DNA of 64,000 nucleotides, taken from assembly GCF_009684755.1 (NCBI RefSeq), contig NZ_BLBC01000011.1, positions 62,001-126,000 of the forward strand, in the 5' to 3' direction. The notes below the pieces were generated by a model, which had not been told where the DNA came from, did not search any database, and was given only the letters and a program-made list of their open reading frames with translations. This DNA is from Capnocytophaga felis. Lineage in GTDB: Bacteria; Bacteroidota; Bacteroidia; Flavobacteriales; Flavobacteriaceae. A program made the translations under genes and the position numbers. Below, in pieces: positions 45,486-53,544 of this stretch; position 1 is the first letter of the stretch, and the number at the start of each line of letters is the position of its first letter.

Positions 45486-46607
45486 TCATCTAAAATCTAC
45501 CCCTTTCGCTACGGGTTTAAAACGGAAAATATAATACGGAGGCTTTGCAAGGTTTTTTCCATTATTAAAAACCGCTCCTAAGTGAACTTGTGCCGCTGAA
45601 ACATACATATAACCATCTGCGTGATTGTAACTTACGCCATCTGCCCATAACAAACGCTCGTCTTGAAACACCGTTTTTACGCTTCGGTCTTGGGCTGAAA
45701 TCATCGCTACACTATTGCTTTCCATTGCGGTAAGATACAGATTTCCTGCAACATCAATGCTAAGTCCGCCGTTATTCGGCTTATCAGAATAAGTTTCTAT
45801 ACGATTATCCAATTCATTTTCAGAAAGTTGTTCATTGAGCAAATCCGAAATTTTCACTCGATACATTTTAGTGCCATTCAAAGGAGCAAAATAGAGCCAC
45901 TCAAAGTCTTTGTCTGCCGTAATGCCATCACAACCTACATACAGTTCTTTACCATTGATAGACAAGTGTTTACCTTTCACTACAATTGGTTTTTTCTCTG
46001 GAAGCGTACAGCGAGTGCCTTCGAGCAATCGGCGTGTACGTCCTGTTTTCATATCCACCACAATAAGAGCGGCAGTGGAGCCATCACCTCCGTTTCCGAT
46101 ACCTTCATCGGCAATAATGATGACTTTGTTTTTCGTATCTATCAGCATATCATTAGGTTGCGAGGTTTTCACAACTGCCGTTTCGGGCAGATAATAAATG
46201 CGTTCAAGGTGGTTTGTTTTTGTATTCCAACCTACAATTTTAGGCGTTATCGGATTGCGGTTTCCCATATCAAGCATCCAAACGATATCGTTTTCGTCGT
46301 TTCTGATTCCCAATACATTACTTAAATAATGGTCGTCTGTGGCACGAGGGGTATTCCATTCAAGATTTGGAAAAGGTTCGGACGTTTTCGTCTGAGCGTT
46401 GTATTTTGTCACTCTGATTTTCGGCTCAAAAAACGGATGATAGCTATAAACCAATTCCCCCGAATGGGTAAAAGCGATATTGCCCACCGCTCCGTCTGTC
46501 GTAGCAAAAACTTCGGGTTTTGAAATGGTATATTGCTGTTTTTTAGCTTTTTGACTAAATAATAATTGAGATAAAAGAATTGCAAGTGTAAAAGTTATGT
46601 TTTTCAT
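45486..46607 (-). CDS. Secreted yellow/major-royal-jelly-type protein
   Basis: A 373-residue protein with a signal peptide (MKNITFTLAILLSQLLFSQK). The mature part is a six-bladed beta-propeller of the MRJP/yellow family: AFTHSGELVYSYHPFFEPKI, NVLGIRNDENDIVWMLDMGN, NDMLIDTKNKVIIIADEGIG, YVGCDGITADKDFEWLYFAP, PNNGGLSIDVAGNLYLTAME and LLWADGVSYNHADGYMYVSA. Insect members include dopachrome tautomerases and royal-jelly proteins; bacterial ones are poorly studied, with lactonase-like or ligand-binding roles proposed. The protein is presumably periplasmic. No neighbour hints at a substrate. Confidence 0.88.
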   Translation of the reverse strand: MKNITFTLAILLSQLLFSQKAKKQQYTISKPEVFATTDGAVGNIAFTHSGELVYSYHPFFEPKIRVTKYNAQTKTSEPFPNLEWNTPRATDDHYLSNVLGIRNDENDIVWMLDMGNRNPITPKIVGWNTKTNHLERIYYLPETAVVKTSQPNDMLIDTKNKVIIIADEGIGNGGDGSTAALIVVDMKTGRTRRLLEGTRCTLPEKKPIVVKGKHLSINGKELYVGCDGITADKDFEWLYFAPLNGTKMYRVKISDLLNEQLSENELDNRIETYSDKPNNGGLSIDVAGNLYLTAMESNSVAMISAQDRSVKTVFQDERLLWADGVSYNHADGYMYVSAAQVHLGAVFNNGKNLAKPPYYIFRFKPVAKGVDFR

Positions 46608-46638
46608 TTTGTTATCTATTTTTAATTATTATAAGGTC

Positions 46639-46772
46639 GTATTATAAAAAGTATGATGATAGTATCGTTTGTCAGGCTGAGCGAAGTCGAAGCCTTGTAA
46701 TAATAAGGCTTCGACTTCGCTCAGCCTGACAGGAGTATCTTCTTTTTTAAGGCATCATACTTTTTACATCAC
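46639..46772. mobile_element. MITE-like element, copy 1
   Basis: Outer arms TATAAAAAGTATGATG and its complement (CATCATACTTTTTA) enclose a perfect 26-bp inverted repeat (46671-46696 / 46705-46730, core GTCAGGCTGAGCGAAGTCGA). Total 134 bp, no coding capacity. Confidence 0.85.
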
Positions 46773-46838
46773 TTCCTATTATAAATCTCTAAAACTTTTT
46801 CCTTTACTAACGGGAAACTGCCTAACATTCAGGAGCAA

Positions 46839-47402
46839 ATGAGTCTGCTGGGCTATACTACTGAAAAACTTGACGGGCTTTTAGCCAAAGTAGAACGTTT
46901 GCAAGAATTACATCAAACTCAAAAAACGGAATATGCCGAGCAATACGCCGAAACGCAGAAGTTCGACCAAAAGTTTACGGAAATCAACGATTTGTACACC
47001 AAACATTTAGCTTTCTGTAAAATTCTTTTCAAAGGTGATACGCTGGCAAGTGCTTCGCTCGACTTTGCAGGCAAACGCAAAACGGCGTACAGCGATTGGT
47101 TGGTGCAAGTGGGGAATTTCTATTCGCAATTGCTCAAAAACCCGAGCTTTATGACCAAATTGCAGAGTATCAACATCAAGGAAGAAGACCTTAAAGCGGT
47201 GCAAAATCAGCTTTCGGAAATCATCGCCTTGAAAGAAAGTCAGAAAAAAGAAACTGCCGAAGCCCAAAAAGCCACCGAAACGCGTGATAAGTTCTTTGAT
47301 GAGCTTTACCCGCAGTACAGCGAGTTTGTCGCCTATGCCAAAGTTGCTCTCCCGCAAAGCCAAGACCTTGAAGCCTTGGGCATTGTTACCAAAAGAGGCT
47401 AA
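46839..47402 (+). CDS. Helical protein of unknown function, 5' end probably disturbed
   Basis: From the ATG at 46839 there are 187 residues, almost all helical: LDGLLAKVERLQELHQTQKT, YAETQKFDQKFTEINDLYTK, LAFCKILFKGDTLASASLDF and LEALGIVTKRG at the end. The frame stays open upstream to 46785, and the preceding codons read TNGKLPNIQEQ, which joins smoothly to MSLLGYTTEKL. From memory, relatives have a GxLPxIQEQMxxLGY N-terminus, so the original start has probably been lost to the repeat element inserted just upstream. Translation may begin at the internal ATG or not at all. It is cytosolic. Codon usage is somewhat richer in G+C than neighbours. Confidence 0.6.
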   Translation: MSLLGYTTEKLDGLLAKVERLQELHQTQKTEYAEQYAETQKFDQKFTEINDLYTKHLAFCKILFKGDTLASASLDFAGKRKTAYSDWLVQVGNFYSQLLKNPSFMTKLQSINIKEEDLKAVQNQLSEIIALKESQKKETAEAQKATETRDKFFDELYPQYSEFVAYAKVALPQSQDLEALGIVTKRG

Positions 47403-47421
47403 AGAATTGAAAAATTATCGG

Positions 47422-47449
47422 TAAGGACGTCTGTCAGGGCGTCTTTACT
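47422..47449. repeat. GTAAGGACGTC hairpin repeat, copy 1
   Basis: 11-bp stem with two wobble pairs (GTAAGGACGTC / GGCGTCTTTAC) and a T-run, directly after the helical gene. A second copy with matching flanks follows the next gene at 48934-48961. It probably serves as a terminator on a dispersed repeat. Confidence 0.75.
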
Positions 47450-47521
47450 TTTTAATAGTATTTTATAAGTAATTTTATGTATTTTTGTGGCTTGGTATAA
47501 TGATGTTTCCAAAAGGGGGTT

Positions 47522-47651
47522 GTGTTATAAAAAGTATGATGGCAGTTCTGATTGTCAGGCTGAGCGTAGTCGAAGCCTTGTAATTACAGGGCTTCGACTA
47601 CGCTCAGCCTGACAAAAAACTTCTTTTTTAAAAGGTATCTTTTTATATCAC
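47522..47651. mobile_element. MITE-like element, copy 2
   Basis: Same outer arms as copy 1 and a perfect 24-bp inner inverted repeat (47554-47577 / 47590-47613). The right outer arm has lost CATAC. Total 130 bp. Confidence 0.85.
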
Positions 47652-47823
47652 CACCCAAAAGGGAATCAAAAATTCTGAGAAAGACAACTTGCAAACCTCT
47701 AACAGTTCGCCTTTTTTTATAAGGTAATTTCCGGAGTAGTATCATCTTCTAAACTTGATTTTATTTGTAGATGATGACAAAAGGTTTATAGGTCTGATTT
47801 CTTGTATATTTCTTTATTCGGTT

Positions 47824-47977
47824 GTGCTATAAAAGTATGATGGCAATTCTGATTGTCAGGCTGAGCGTAGTCGAAGCCCTGTAATTACGAGGCTTCGTTA
47901 CACATTCCGTTTTCACGGACTTTGCTCAGCCTGACAAAAACATTTCTCTTTTTAAGGTATCATACTTTTTATATCAC
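47824..47977. mobile_element. MITE-like element, copy 3, with internal disruption
   Basis: Outer arms TATAAAAGTATGATGG and ATCATACTTTTTATATCAC are present. The left inner arm is intact, but the right inner arm is interrupted by about 20 bp (TTACACATTCCGTTTTCACG). Total 154 bp. Confidence 0.8.
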
Positions 47978-48046
47978 CTACTTTTATTCTTTGGAGGAGA
48001 AAATAAATTCTTTTATAAGCAATATTTTAAAAAATAAAACACATAT

Positions 48047-48826
48047 ATGATGGAAAAAACGAAATTTTTTGATTTAACCGGTAAAACAGCGATTGTTACC
48101 GGTGGCGGTAATGGCATAGGAAAGAGCTGTTGCCTTACTCTTGCCAACTTTGGGGCTAATGTGGTTGTTTCGGACTTGAAGTTGAATGATGCTGAAAAAG
48201 TAGCTCAAGAAATCACTGAAAAAGGCGGACAGGCTATTGCCGTTGCTTGTAATGTAACCAAAGAAGAGGATTTGGTACACTTGGTAGAAGAAACCAAAAA
48301 GGTCTTTGGCAGTATAGAGATTTTGGTCAATAATGCCGGTGGAGGTGGAGGCGGTCGTGAAAATCCGTTTAGCATTTCGGTAACCGATTTTGAATGGGTA
48401 TTCAAACTCAATGTGGCAAGTGCGTGGCGATTGACACAACTTTGTGCCCCTGAAATGAAAAAAAGCGGATATGGGTCGGTTATTAATATTACCTCTATGG
48501 GGTCTGTTAATAAAAGTCCTAATATGAGTGCTTATGCAGCCTCAAAGGCGGCTCTTAATCATATGACGGCAAATTTAGCGTTTGATTATGGAGCGTTTGG
48601 CATTCGTTTAAATTGCGTGGGACCCGGTGCTACACGAACCAATGCTTTGGCGAGTGTACTCACTCCTGAAATAGAACAAAAAATGTTAGCAAATACCCCT
48701 ATCAAACGTTTGGGAGAAGTAGAAGATATTGCAGGAGCCGTGTTGTATTTTGCTTCGCCTATTTCGTCGTGGGTAAGTGGTCAGGTGCTTTTTGTGAACG
48801 GTGGCGGAGTACAAACATTGGATTAG
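48047..48826 (+). CDS. Short-chain dehydrogenase, 7-alpha-hydroxysteroid dehydrogenase-like
   Basis: A 259-residue classical SDR: cofactor loop TGGGNGIG at residues 18-25, NNAG near 95-98, and the catalytic triad Ser150, Tyr163, Lys167. An Asp at the end of beta-2 (VVSDLK) favours NAD. The sequence is strikingly like E. coli HdhA from memory: VNNAGGGGGG, ITSMGSVNKSPNMSAYAASK, LTPEIEQKMLANTPIKRLGE and SWVSGQVLFVNGGGVQTLD all correspond. HdhA oxidises the 7-alpha-hydroxyl of bile acids. The glycine run after NNAG is a useful marker of that subfamily. Other substrates are possible, because related SDRs act on many secondary alcohols. It is flanked by repeats and stands alone. Confidence 0.87.
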   Translation: MMEKTKFFDLTGKTAIVTGGGNGIGKSCCLTLANFGANVVVSDLKLNDAEKVAQEITEKGGQAIAVACNVTKEEDLVHLVEETKKVFGSIEILVNNAGGGGGGRENPFSISVTDFEWVFKLNVASAWRLTQLCAPEMKKSGYGSVINITSMGSVNKSPNMSAYAASKAALNHMTANLAFDYGAFGIRLNCVGPGATRTNALASVLTPEIEQKMLANTPIKRLGEVEDIAGAVLYFASPISSWVSGQVLFVNGGGVQTLD

Positions 48827-48933
48827 AAATATATCTATTAGGTATAGAAATCAAGTTGATAAGGTAGTTTTTTTCTTTAAAAAGACATTAATTCACAGAT
48901 AAAGAAGGTGTCGTAAGAATTAAAAAATTATTG

Positions 48934-48961
48934 GTAAGGACGTCTGTCGTGGCGTCTTTAC
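48934..48961. repeat. GTAAGGACGTC hairpin repeat, copy 2
   Basis: Same 11-bp arms as at 47422-47449, with a shared upstream AAGAATT-AAAAATTAT context and a longer T-run. It follows the SDR gene and probably terminates it. Confidence 0.75.
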
Positions 48962-49129
48962 TTTTTTTGTGTCGGTAATGGATTGAAATATGTTTGAGTT
49001 TTTATCTTTTTGTTCTTTTGATTTGAATCAAAAGTGCTGATTTTACTCAATCTAACAGGCACTTTGTCAAACTGAGCGAAGTCGAAGTTTTTATCCTAAT
49101 ATTCTTTCAAAAAAAGTCATAAAATTTAT

Positions 49130-49155
49130 ATCTTTGAGCGGTAATATTATCTTTG
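49130..49155 (+). promoter_or_regulatory. Two consecutive -7 boxes before membrane protein gene
   Basis: TATCTTTG occurs twice, at 49130-49137 and 49148-49155. The first gives a leader of about 25 nt to the GTG at 49167; the second gives one of about 7 nt. Confidence 0.5.
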
Positions 49156-49166
49156 AAAAATAAGTC

Positions 49167-49844
49167 GTGGAAGAGAAGAAAACGTTTAGTTTGTTGGTTT
49201 ATAGATTAAATAGAGCACTTATAAGTATTTTTATTTTCCCTTTATCAATATTATTTGCTATTATCTTAGCTGTAAATATTAAAATTCCGTATCTAAAATG
49301 GATAATTCCTTCGCTCGTTTTCATTGGGCTGATTTTATTACTAATATATTGTATAGTCAGCCGACTTATAGTAACTGTTGAAAACAACAAACTTGTATTT
49401 CATTGGAACAAGAAGTTGATATTTAACTACAAAGAGATTCCTACGATTGATATTTCGGAAATAACAGCACTTGTTTTTGATGATGAAGGAAGAAATGTGC
49501 TTCATAAGATTGTAACCCGGAATAAAACTATTGCTTTTGTATGTAAAAATTCCTACCCACTGTTTAAAAGCGATACAAAACAATTCGTTGATTTTCTCAA
49601 AAGTGAAATAACTGACTTGAAAATCAAAGATGAATTGGACCTTTGGGCAGAAAAGGGGTATTTAATTTGGGCGTGTCGCGTCAATACGGTATTGTTAGTA
49701 TTGATTCCACTTGTAACCATTATTATTAGCATTATGAAAGGGGGAAAGCCAAAACAATTATTGCTATTTTTTGTTATTCTCCCAAAATTGATAATATATC
49801 AATTTGTAATGAAAGAAAAAATAAAGAAAAATAGGAAAGGATAG
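49167..49844 (+). CDS. Membrane protein of unknown function with PH-like domain, GTG start
   Basis: A 225-residue protein starting with GTG at 49167. Two hydrophobic helices come first (ALISIFIFPLSILFAIILAV and WIIPSLVFIGLILLLIYCIV), then about 80 residues of beta-rich soluble sequence (LIVTVENNKLVFHWNKKLIF, YKEIPTIDISEITALVFDDE), which looks like a PH-type domain, then two more helices (VNTVLLVLIPLVTIIISIM, LLLFFVILPKLIIYQFV). The terminal tail is very basic (KEKIKKNRKG). No family recognised. The design recalls the 42703-43725 protein. It lies next to a Crp/Fnr remnant. Confidence 0.68.
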   Translation: MEEKKTFSLLVYRLNRALISIFIFPLSILFAIILAVNIKIPYLKWIIPSLVFIGLILLLIYCIVSRLIVTVENNKLVFHWNKKLIFNYKEIPTIDISEITALVFDDEGRNVLHKIVTRNKTIAFVCKNSYPLFKSDTKQFVDFLKSEITDLKIKDELDLWAEKGYLIWACRVNTVLLVLIPLVTIIISIMKGGKPKQLLLFFVILPKLIIYQFVMKEKIKKNRKG

Positions 49845-49946
49845 TGTATAATTATGGTAAGAATAAAGCTATTTTCGGTTAGTTTAAAATTCTGAAAGAG
49901 TGGAAGGAGTATCATTTTAGTATTTGTTGATTCAAAGCAAGTGAAT

Positions 49947-50090
49947 ATGGAAATACCAACGGATTTGATTTACGAACATTTTTCAGAGATTCATTTTTCA
50001 AAAGGAGATTATCTGCTGAGGTCGGGCGAAATTGAAAAACATCTTTACTATATTTTCCTTATTCAAAACGAAAACCTCTCGAAGAGGTAA
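49947..50090 (+). pseudogene. N-terminal remnant of a Crp/Fnr-type regulator
   Basis: The 47-residue frame MEIPTDLIYEHFSEIHFSKG DYLLRSGEIEKHLYYIF... (shown in two parts) matches the first strands of the cyclic-nucleotide-binding domain of flavobacterial Crp/Fnr proteins, then stops. About 100 bp of AT-rich rubble follow, with a possible scrap KKEISLKNIAL that recalls the C-terminal PLKYIASYLGI helix. The rest of the domain and dimer helix are gone, so this is a decayed gene. Confidence 0.6.
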
Positions 50091-50218
50091 TCAAAAAGTA
50101 GATTGCAGGCTTTATTAACATCTTGATTAAAAACACGATGAACATATCAGTAAAGAAGGAAATATCATTGAAAAACATCGCATTATAACGCTTTTCCAAA
50201 GAAATAATAAAAATTCGG

Positions 50219-50920
50219 TTAAAAATCCACTGTTGTAAATCTGAAATTCATTGCATCTACAAGTAGGAGTTGATTGGTTTGTACGGGCAATTGCAGACTT
50301 ATTTTCAGTACTTGCATCGCCATAAGGCTGCCCACGATGCCCGTCAAGGCTCCCAGCACACCAAATTTGTCGCAGGTTTGGGCGTTGTCGGGTTGTGTGG
50401 GGAAAAGGTCGCGGAGTTGTTTGCTTCCTTGGTAATTAAAAACCGCTATTTGCCCCTCAAACGAAAATACACTGCCATATACCAGCGGTTTGCCGTGTCG
50501 TACGCAGGCATCGTTTACGAGGTAGCGGGTAGCAAAATTGTCCGAGCCGTCCACCACGATATCGTATTGAGGTAAAAGCTCATCTGCGGTTTGCTCGTCG
50601 ATACACAAATCCAGCGGAACAAACTTGATATGCGGATTGAAATGGTGTATAAATTCCTCAGCACTTTCCACCTTTTTTTTGCCGATGTTTTTTTCGACGT
50701 GAATGATTTGTCGGTTGAGGTTGTGCAACTCCAGCGTATCAAAATCGGCAACGGCAATCGTTCCGATGCCAGCCGCTGCGAGGTATTGCAAAACAGGGCT
50801 ACCCAAGCCGCCCGCTCCGATGACCAAAACTTTGGTGTTGTTTAATTTTCGTTGTCCTTCCGTCCCGATTTCCTCCATAAAAATCTGACGGCTGTACCTG
50901 CTGAAAAGTTTATCGTTCAT
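50219..50920 (-). CDS. thiF: ThiF/HesA/MoeB family adenylyltransferase
   Basis: A 233-residue E1-like enzyme that adenylates the C-terminal glycine of ThiS. The Rossmann motif is VLVIGAGGLGSPVLQYLAAA near residues 30-49, with the catalytic DGSDNFATRYLVND near 130-143 and an acceptor cysteine in AQTCDKFGVLGALTG near 180. The two CxxC zinc pairs of E. coli ThiF/MoeB are not visible: the first is replaced by LRDLFP, and the chain ends before the second. It is the last gene of the thi operon, 50 nt after thiH. Context makes ThiF much likelier than MoeB. Confidence 0.88.
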   Translation of the reverse strand: MNDKLFSRYSRQIFMEEIGTEGQRKLNNTKVLVIGAGGLGSPVLQYLAAAGIGTIAVADFDTLELHNLNRQIIHVEKNIGKKKVESAEEFIHHFNPHIKFVPLDLCIDEQTADELLPQYDIVVDGSDNFATRYLVNDACVRHGKPLVYGSVFSFEGQIAVFNYQGSKQLRDLFPTQPDNAQTCDKFGVLGALTGIVGSLMAMQVLKISLQLPVQTNQLLLVDAMNFRFTTVDF

Positions 50921-50970
50921 AGGTTAAATTCCTTTTTAATACTAAGCGTGTAATACAAGGCTTTTTCTTT

Positions 50971-52083
50971 CTAAATCGAATAACTCCTATCCCAATCTTT
51001 CATCACGGGGTCGTAGCCTTTGCTTCTGATAAGTGCACGAATTTCCTCCATAGAACGACTGTCGTCAATCTCAAACTGCTCCAAAGATTCCGTATCAATG
51101 GAATAACCTCCAGGGTTTGTTTTGCTCCCTGCACTCATTGTTGTGGCTCCGATTTGGATAATATTGTCTCTGAAATAGAGATTTTCACGGGTAGAAATGG
51201 ATATTTCCAAATCGAAATTCCAAATGCGGTACGCACAGATAAGCTGCAACAAATCGCGGTCGCTCATTACAAAGTTGGGTTCGATGATGCCTTGTGCCGG
51301 TCGCAAACGCGGAAAGGATACGGAATACTTACTTTTCCAGTATTTTTTTTGGAGGTAATCAATATGCAGTGCGGTAAAAAAACTATCCACACGCCAATCT
51401 TCCAACCCGAGCAAAACGCCTAATCCTATCTTGTGAATGTTTGCCTGTCCGATGCGGTCGGGAGTATCCAATCGGTAGTTGAAATTTGATTTTTTTCCTT
51501 TTGGGTGGTAGGTTTTATACACCTCTTTGTGGTAAGTTTCCTGGTAGACCATTACGGCGTGTGTACCCGCTTGTTGCAACTCGGTATATTGCTCGGTAGA
51601 AAGTGGCTGCACTTCTATCGAAATATTGGCAAAGTGAGGTTTCAACACTTTGAGGGCGTTGAGAAAATAAACCTGCCCCACAATGTGATTTGCCTCGCCG
51701 CTTACCAAAAGCACGTGTTCTACACCCATTTTTTTAAGTATATCTGCCTCCTGAAGTAGTTCGGCATCGGTGAGGGTTCGGCGTCGTATTTTATTATCGA
51801 AACTGAATCCACAGTAGGTACAGATATTATTGCACTCATTACTCACATAGAGCGGTGCATACAGCTGAATCGTTTTTCCAAAACGCTGCTGCGTAAGTCG
51901 CTGGGTGAGTTGTGCCATTGGCTCTAAAAAAGGAGCCGCTGCAGGAGAAACCAATACCAAAAAATCTTCTATTGTTCGTTTCTTTTTGGCAAGTGTGGAG
52001 CGTACATCTTCAGCAGTTGTACGATAAATTCGTTCTTTTATATCCTCCCAAGAATAGGTTTCAAATAATTCGATGAAAGACAT
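50971..52083 (-). CDS. thiH: 2-iminoacetate synthase (radical SAM)
   Basis: A 370-residue radical SAM enzyme that cleaves tyrosine to give dehydroglycine for the thiazole ring. The iron-sulfur motif is CNNICTYCGF (CxxxCxxC) near residues 83-92. Other ThiH segments are LYAPLYVSNECNN, VLLVSGEANHIVG, MVYQETYHKEVYKTYHPKGK and SFPRLRPAQG. Length is typical. Its presence instead of a ThiO glycine oxidase means thiamin synthesis here needs an oxygen-sensitive enzyme, in keeping with a facultative or capnophilic life style. It is preceded by thiG (84-nt gap) and followed by thiF. Confidence 0.95.
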   Translation of the reverse strand: MSFIELFETYSWEDIKERIYRTTAEDVRSTLAKKKRTIEDFLVLVSPAAAPFLEPMAQLTQRLTQQRFGKTIQLYAPLYVSNECNNICTYCGFSFDNKIRRRTLTDAELLQEADILKKMGVEHVLLVSGEANHIVGQVYFLNALKVLKPHFANISIEVQPLSTEQYTELQQAGTHAVMVYQETYHKEVYKTYHPKGKKSNFNYRLDTPDRIGQANIHKIGLGVLLGLEDWRVDSFFTALHIDYLQKKYWKSKYSVSFPRLRPAQGIIEPNFVMSDRDLLQLICAYRIWNFDLEISISTRENLYFRDNIIQIGATTMSAGSKTNPGGYSIDTESLEQFEIDDSRSMEEIRALIRSKGYDPVMKDWDRSYSI

Positions 52084-52167
52084 TGTAGGTTTTTTTTATT
52101 TCTTTTAAATATTTTTTTTTGGAGAAAACAATGAGTTTGAAAAATTTCATTGTACCTCACTTTTATT

Positions 52168-52926
52168 CTACATCAAAAATCCCGTCAAAGGGCTCGATGC
52201 TTCGGCGTGTTTTTGCACACTTCCCAGTCCGCTTTCGTAGGCGCGTCTGCCGGCGATTACGGCTTCCCTAAAGGCGATCGCCATTTGCACAGGGTCTTGT
52301 GCCACAGCGATGGCGGTGTTTACCAGCACAGCATCGGCTCCGAGTTCCATTGCTTTGGCAGCGTCAGAGGGGGCTCCGATACCCGCATCGACCACCACCG
52401 GCACATTGGATTGCTCAATGATGATTTCCAAAAAGTCGATTGTTTTCAGTCCTTTGTTTGTCCCGATAGGCGAGCCCAAAGGCATCACAGCAGCAGTGCC
52501 TACTTCTTCCAATCGCTTGCACAGCACGGGATCGGCGTGAATGTAAGGCAAGACCACAAAGCCCAATTTGGCAAGTTCTTCCGTAGCTTTGAGCGTTTCG
52601 ATAGGGTCGGGCAAAAGGTATCGCGGGTCTGGGTGAATTTCTAACTTTACCCAATGGGTTTGCAGAGCTTCGCGTGCCAATTGTGCTGCCAATACAGCTT
52701 CTTTGGCGTTGCGAGCTCCCGAAGTATTGGGCAATAAATTTACGCCGGGCAACTGTAAGTGTTTGAGCAAATCGTCGTTTTGGTTTTGGTAATCCACGCG
52801 TTTTAGTGCCATAGTTACCAATTCGCTCCCCGAGGCTTCTACGCTTTTCGACATCAAATCGAGTGAGCCAAATTTGCCCGTTCCGAGAAACAATCGCGAT
52901 TGAAATTCTTTATCTGCTATTTTCAT
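52168..52926 (-). CDS. thiG: Thiazole synthase
   Basis: A 252-residue TIM-barrel enzyme that forms the thiazole phosphate from deoxyxylulose phosphate, dehydroglycine and ThiS thiocarboxylate. Family markers are [14 protein letters not shown] near residues 8-21, [13 protein letters not shown] near 34-46, the Schiff-base Lys in [17 protein letters not shown] near 91-107, and the phosphate site [20 protein letters not shown] near 180-199 (VVVDAGIG). It overlaps thiE by 17 nt, which indicates translational coupling. Confidence 0.95.
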   Translation of the reverse strand: MKIADKEFQSRLFLGTGKFGSLDLMSKSVEASGSELVTMALKRVDYQNQNDDLLKHLQLPGVNLLPNTSGARNAKEAVLAAQLAREALQTHWVKLEIHPDPRYLLPDPIETLKATEELAKLGFVVLPYIHADPVLCKRLEEVGTAAVMPLGSPIGTNKGLKTIDFLEIIIEQSNVPVVVDAGIGAPSDAAKAMELGADAVLVNTAIAVAQDPVQMAIAFREAVIAGRRAYESGLGSVQKHAEASSPLTGFLM

Positions 52927-53542
52927 TTTCTGTAAAAGTTGATTCTATTTGTTTTAAAAGTTGTGGTTTTTCGGTAAGTAGTCCCGAGATTGCTACCCCG
53001 TAAAGTCCATTGGTATTCAAGAGCGAAACATCCTCTAATTCAATTCCCCCAATGGCATAAATAGGCGGATATGATAGCTTGTTTTCTTTCAGATAAGTGA
53101 TAATGTTTCGGTAGCCCTCCACACCCAAAATAGGACTTAATTTTTCTTTGGTGGTGGTAAAACGAAAAGGCCCTAAGCCAATGTAATCACAACCTTCGTT
53201 GATTCGTTTCAGTACATCTTCCAAAGTATTTGCCGTACCTCCGATGATTTTTTTTGCCCCCAACAAAGCCCGAGCCGAAGCCACCGAACCGTCCTGCAAG
53301 CCCAAATGCACACCATCGGCATCTACCTTTTGGGTAAGGGTAGGATTGTCGTTGATGATGAGCAGAACGTTGTACTTTTGGCAATGTTTTTTTACCTCGG
53401 TAGCCAAGTCAAAAAGAGCGGTTTCATCATTGGTTTTCCACCGCAACTGAATGAGTTTTCCACCGCAATCAAGTACTTTTTGAATGTTTGCGAGTTGCTC
53501 CGAAGCGGTGCTTCCTTGTGATATGTAATAGGTGTGTTGCAT
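52910..53542 (-). CDS. thiE: Thiamin-phosphate synthase
   Basis: I start at the ATG at 53542 ([20 protein letters not shown]), giving 210 residues; the frame runs upstream into thiD but that part is antisense-like and non-homologous. ThiE couples HMP pyrophosphate with thiazole phosphate. Motifs: GKLIQLRWK near residue 34-42, [20 protein letters not shown] near 68-87, LGLQDGSV, and [14 protein letters not shown] near 126-139, [12 protein letters not shown] near 168-179. It begins 2 nt after the thiD stop and overlaps thiG by 17 nt. A second ThiE-like gene lies three places upstream in the operon. Confidence 0.94.
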   Translation of the reverse strand: MQHTYYISQGSTASEQLANIQKVLDCGGKLIQLRWKTNDETALFDLATEVKKHCQKYNVLLIINDNPTLTQKVDADGVHLGLQDGSVASARALLGAKKIIGGTANTLEDVLKRINEGCDYIGLGPFRFTTTKEKLSPILGVEGYRNIITYLKENKLSYPPIYAIGGIELEDVSLLNTNGLYGVAISGLLTEKPQLLKQIESTFTENENSR

Positions 53543-53544
53543 CT

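Larger units (their letters stand above)
47403..48046. other. Repeat-filled intergenic region
   Basis: About 640 bp holding a hairpin repeat (47422-47449) and two MITE-like elements (47522-47651 and 47824-47977). The sequence between them has no supported gene. Confidence 0.65.
48827..49166. other. Intergenic region with repeat hairpin and solo MITE arm
   Basis: It contains the second GTAAGGACGTC hairpin (48934-48961), a diverged single arm of the MITE inner repeat (49068-49089, TGTCAAACTGAGCGAAGTCG) and two TATCTTTG boxes before the next gene. Confidence 0.6.

Noticed and set aside
47522-47977. CRISPR-like array from the two closely spaced repeats
   Set aside because: The units are internally palindromic 130-154-bp elements with different spacing and no cas genes.
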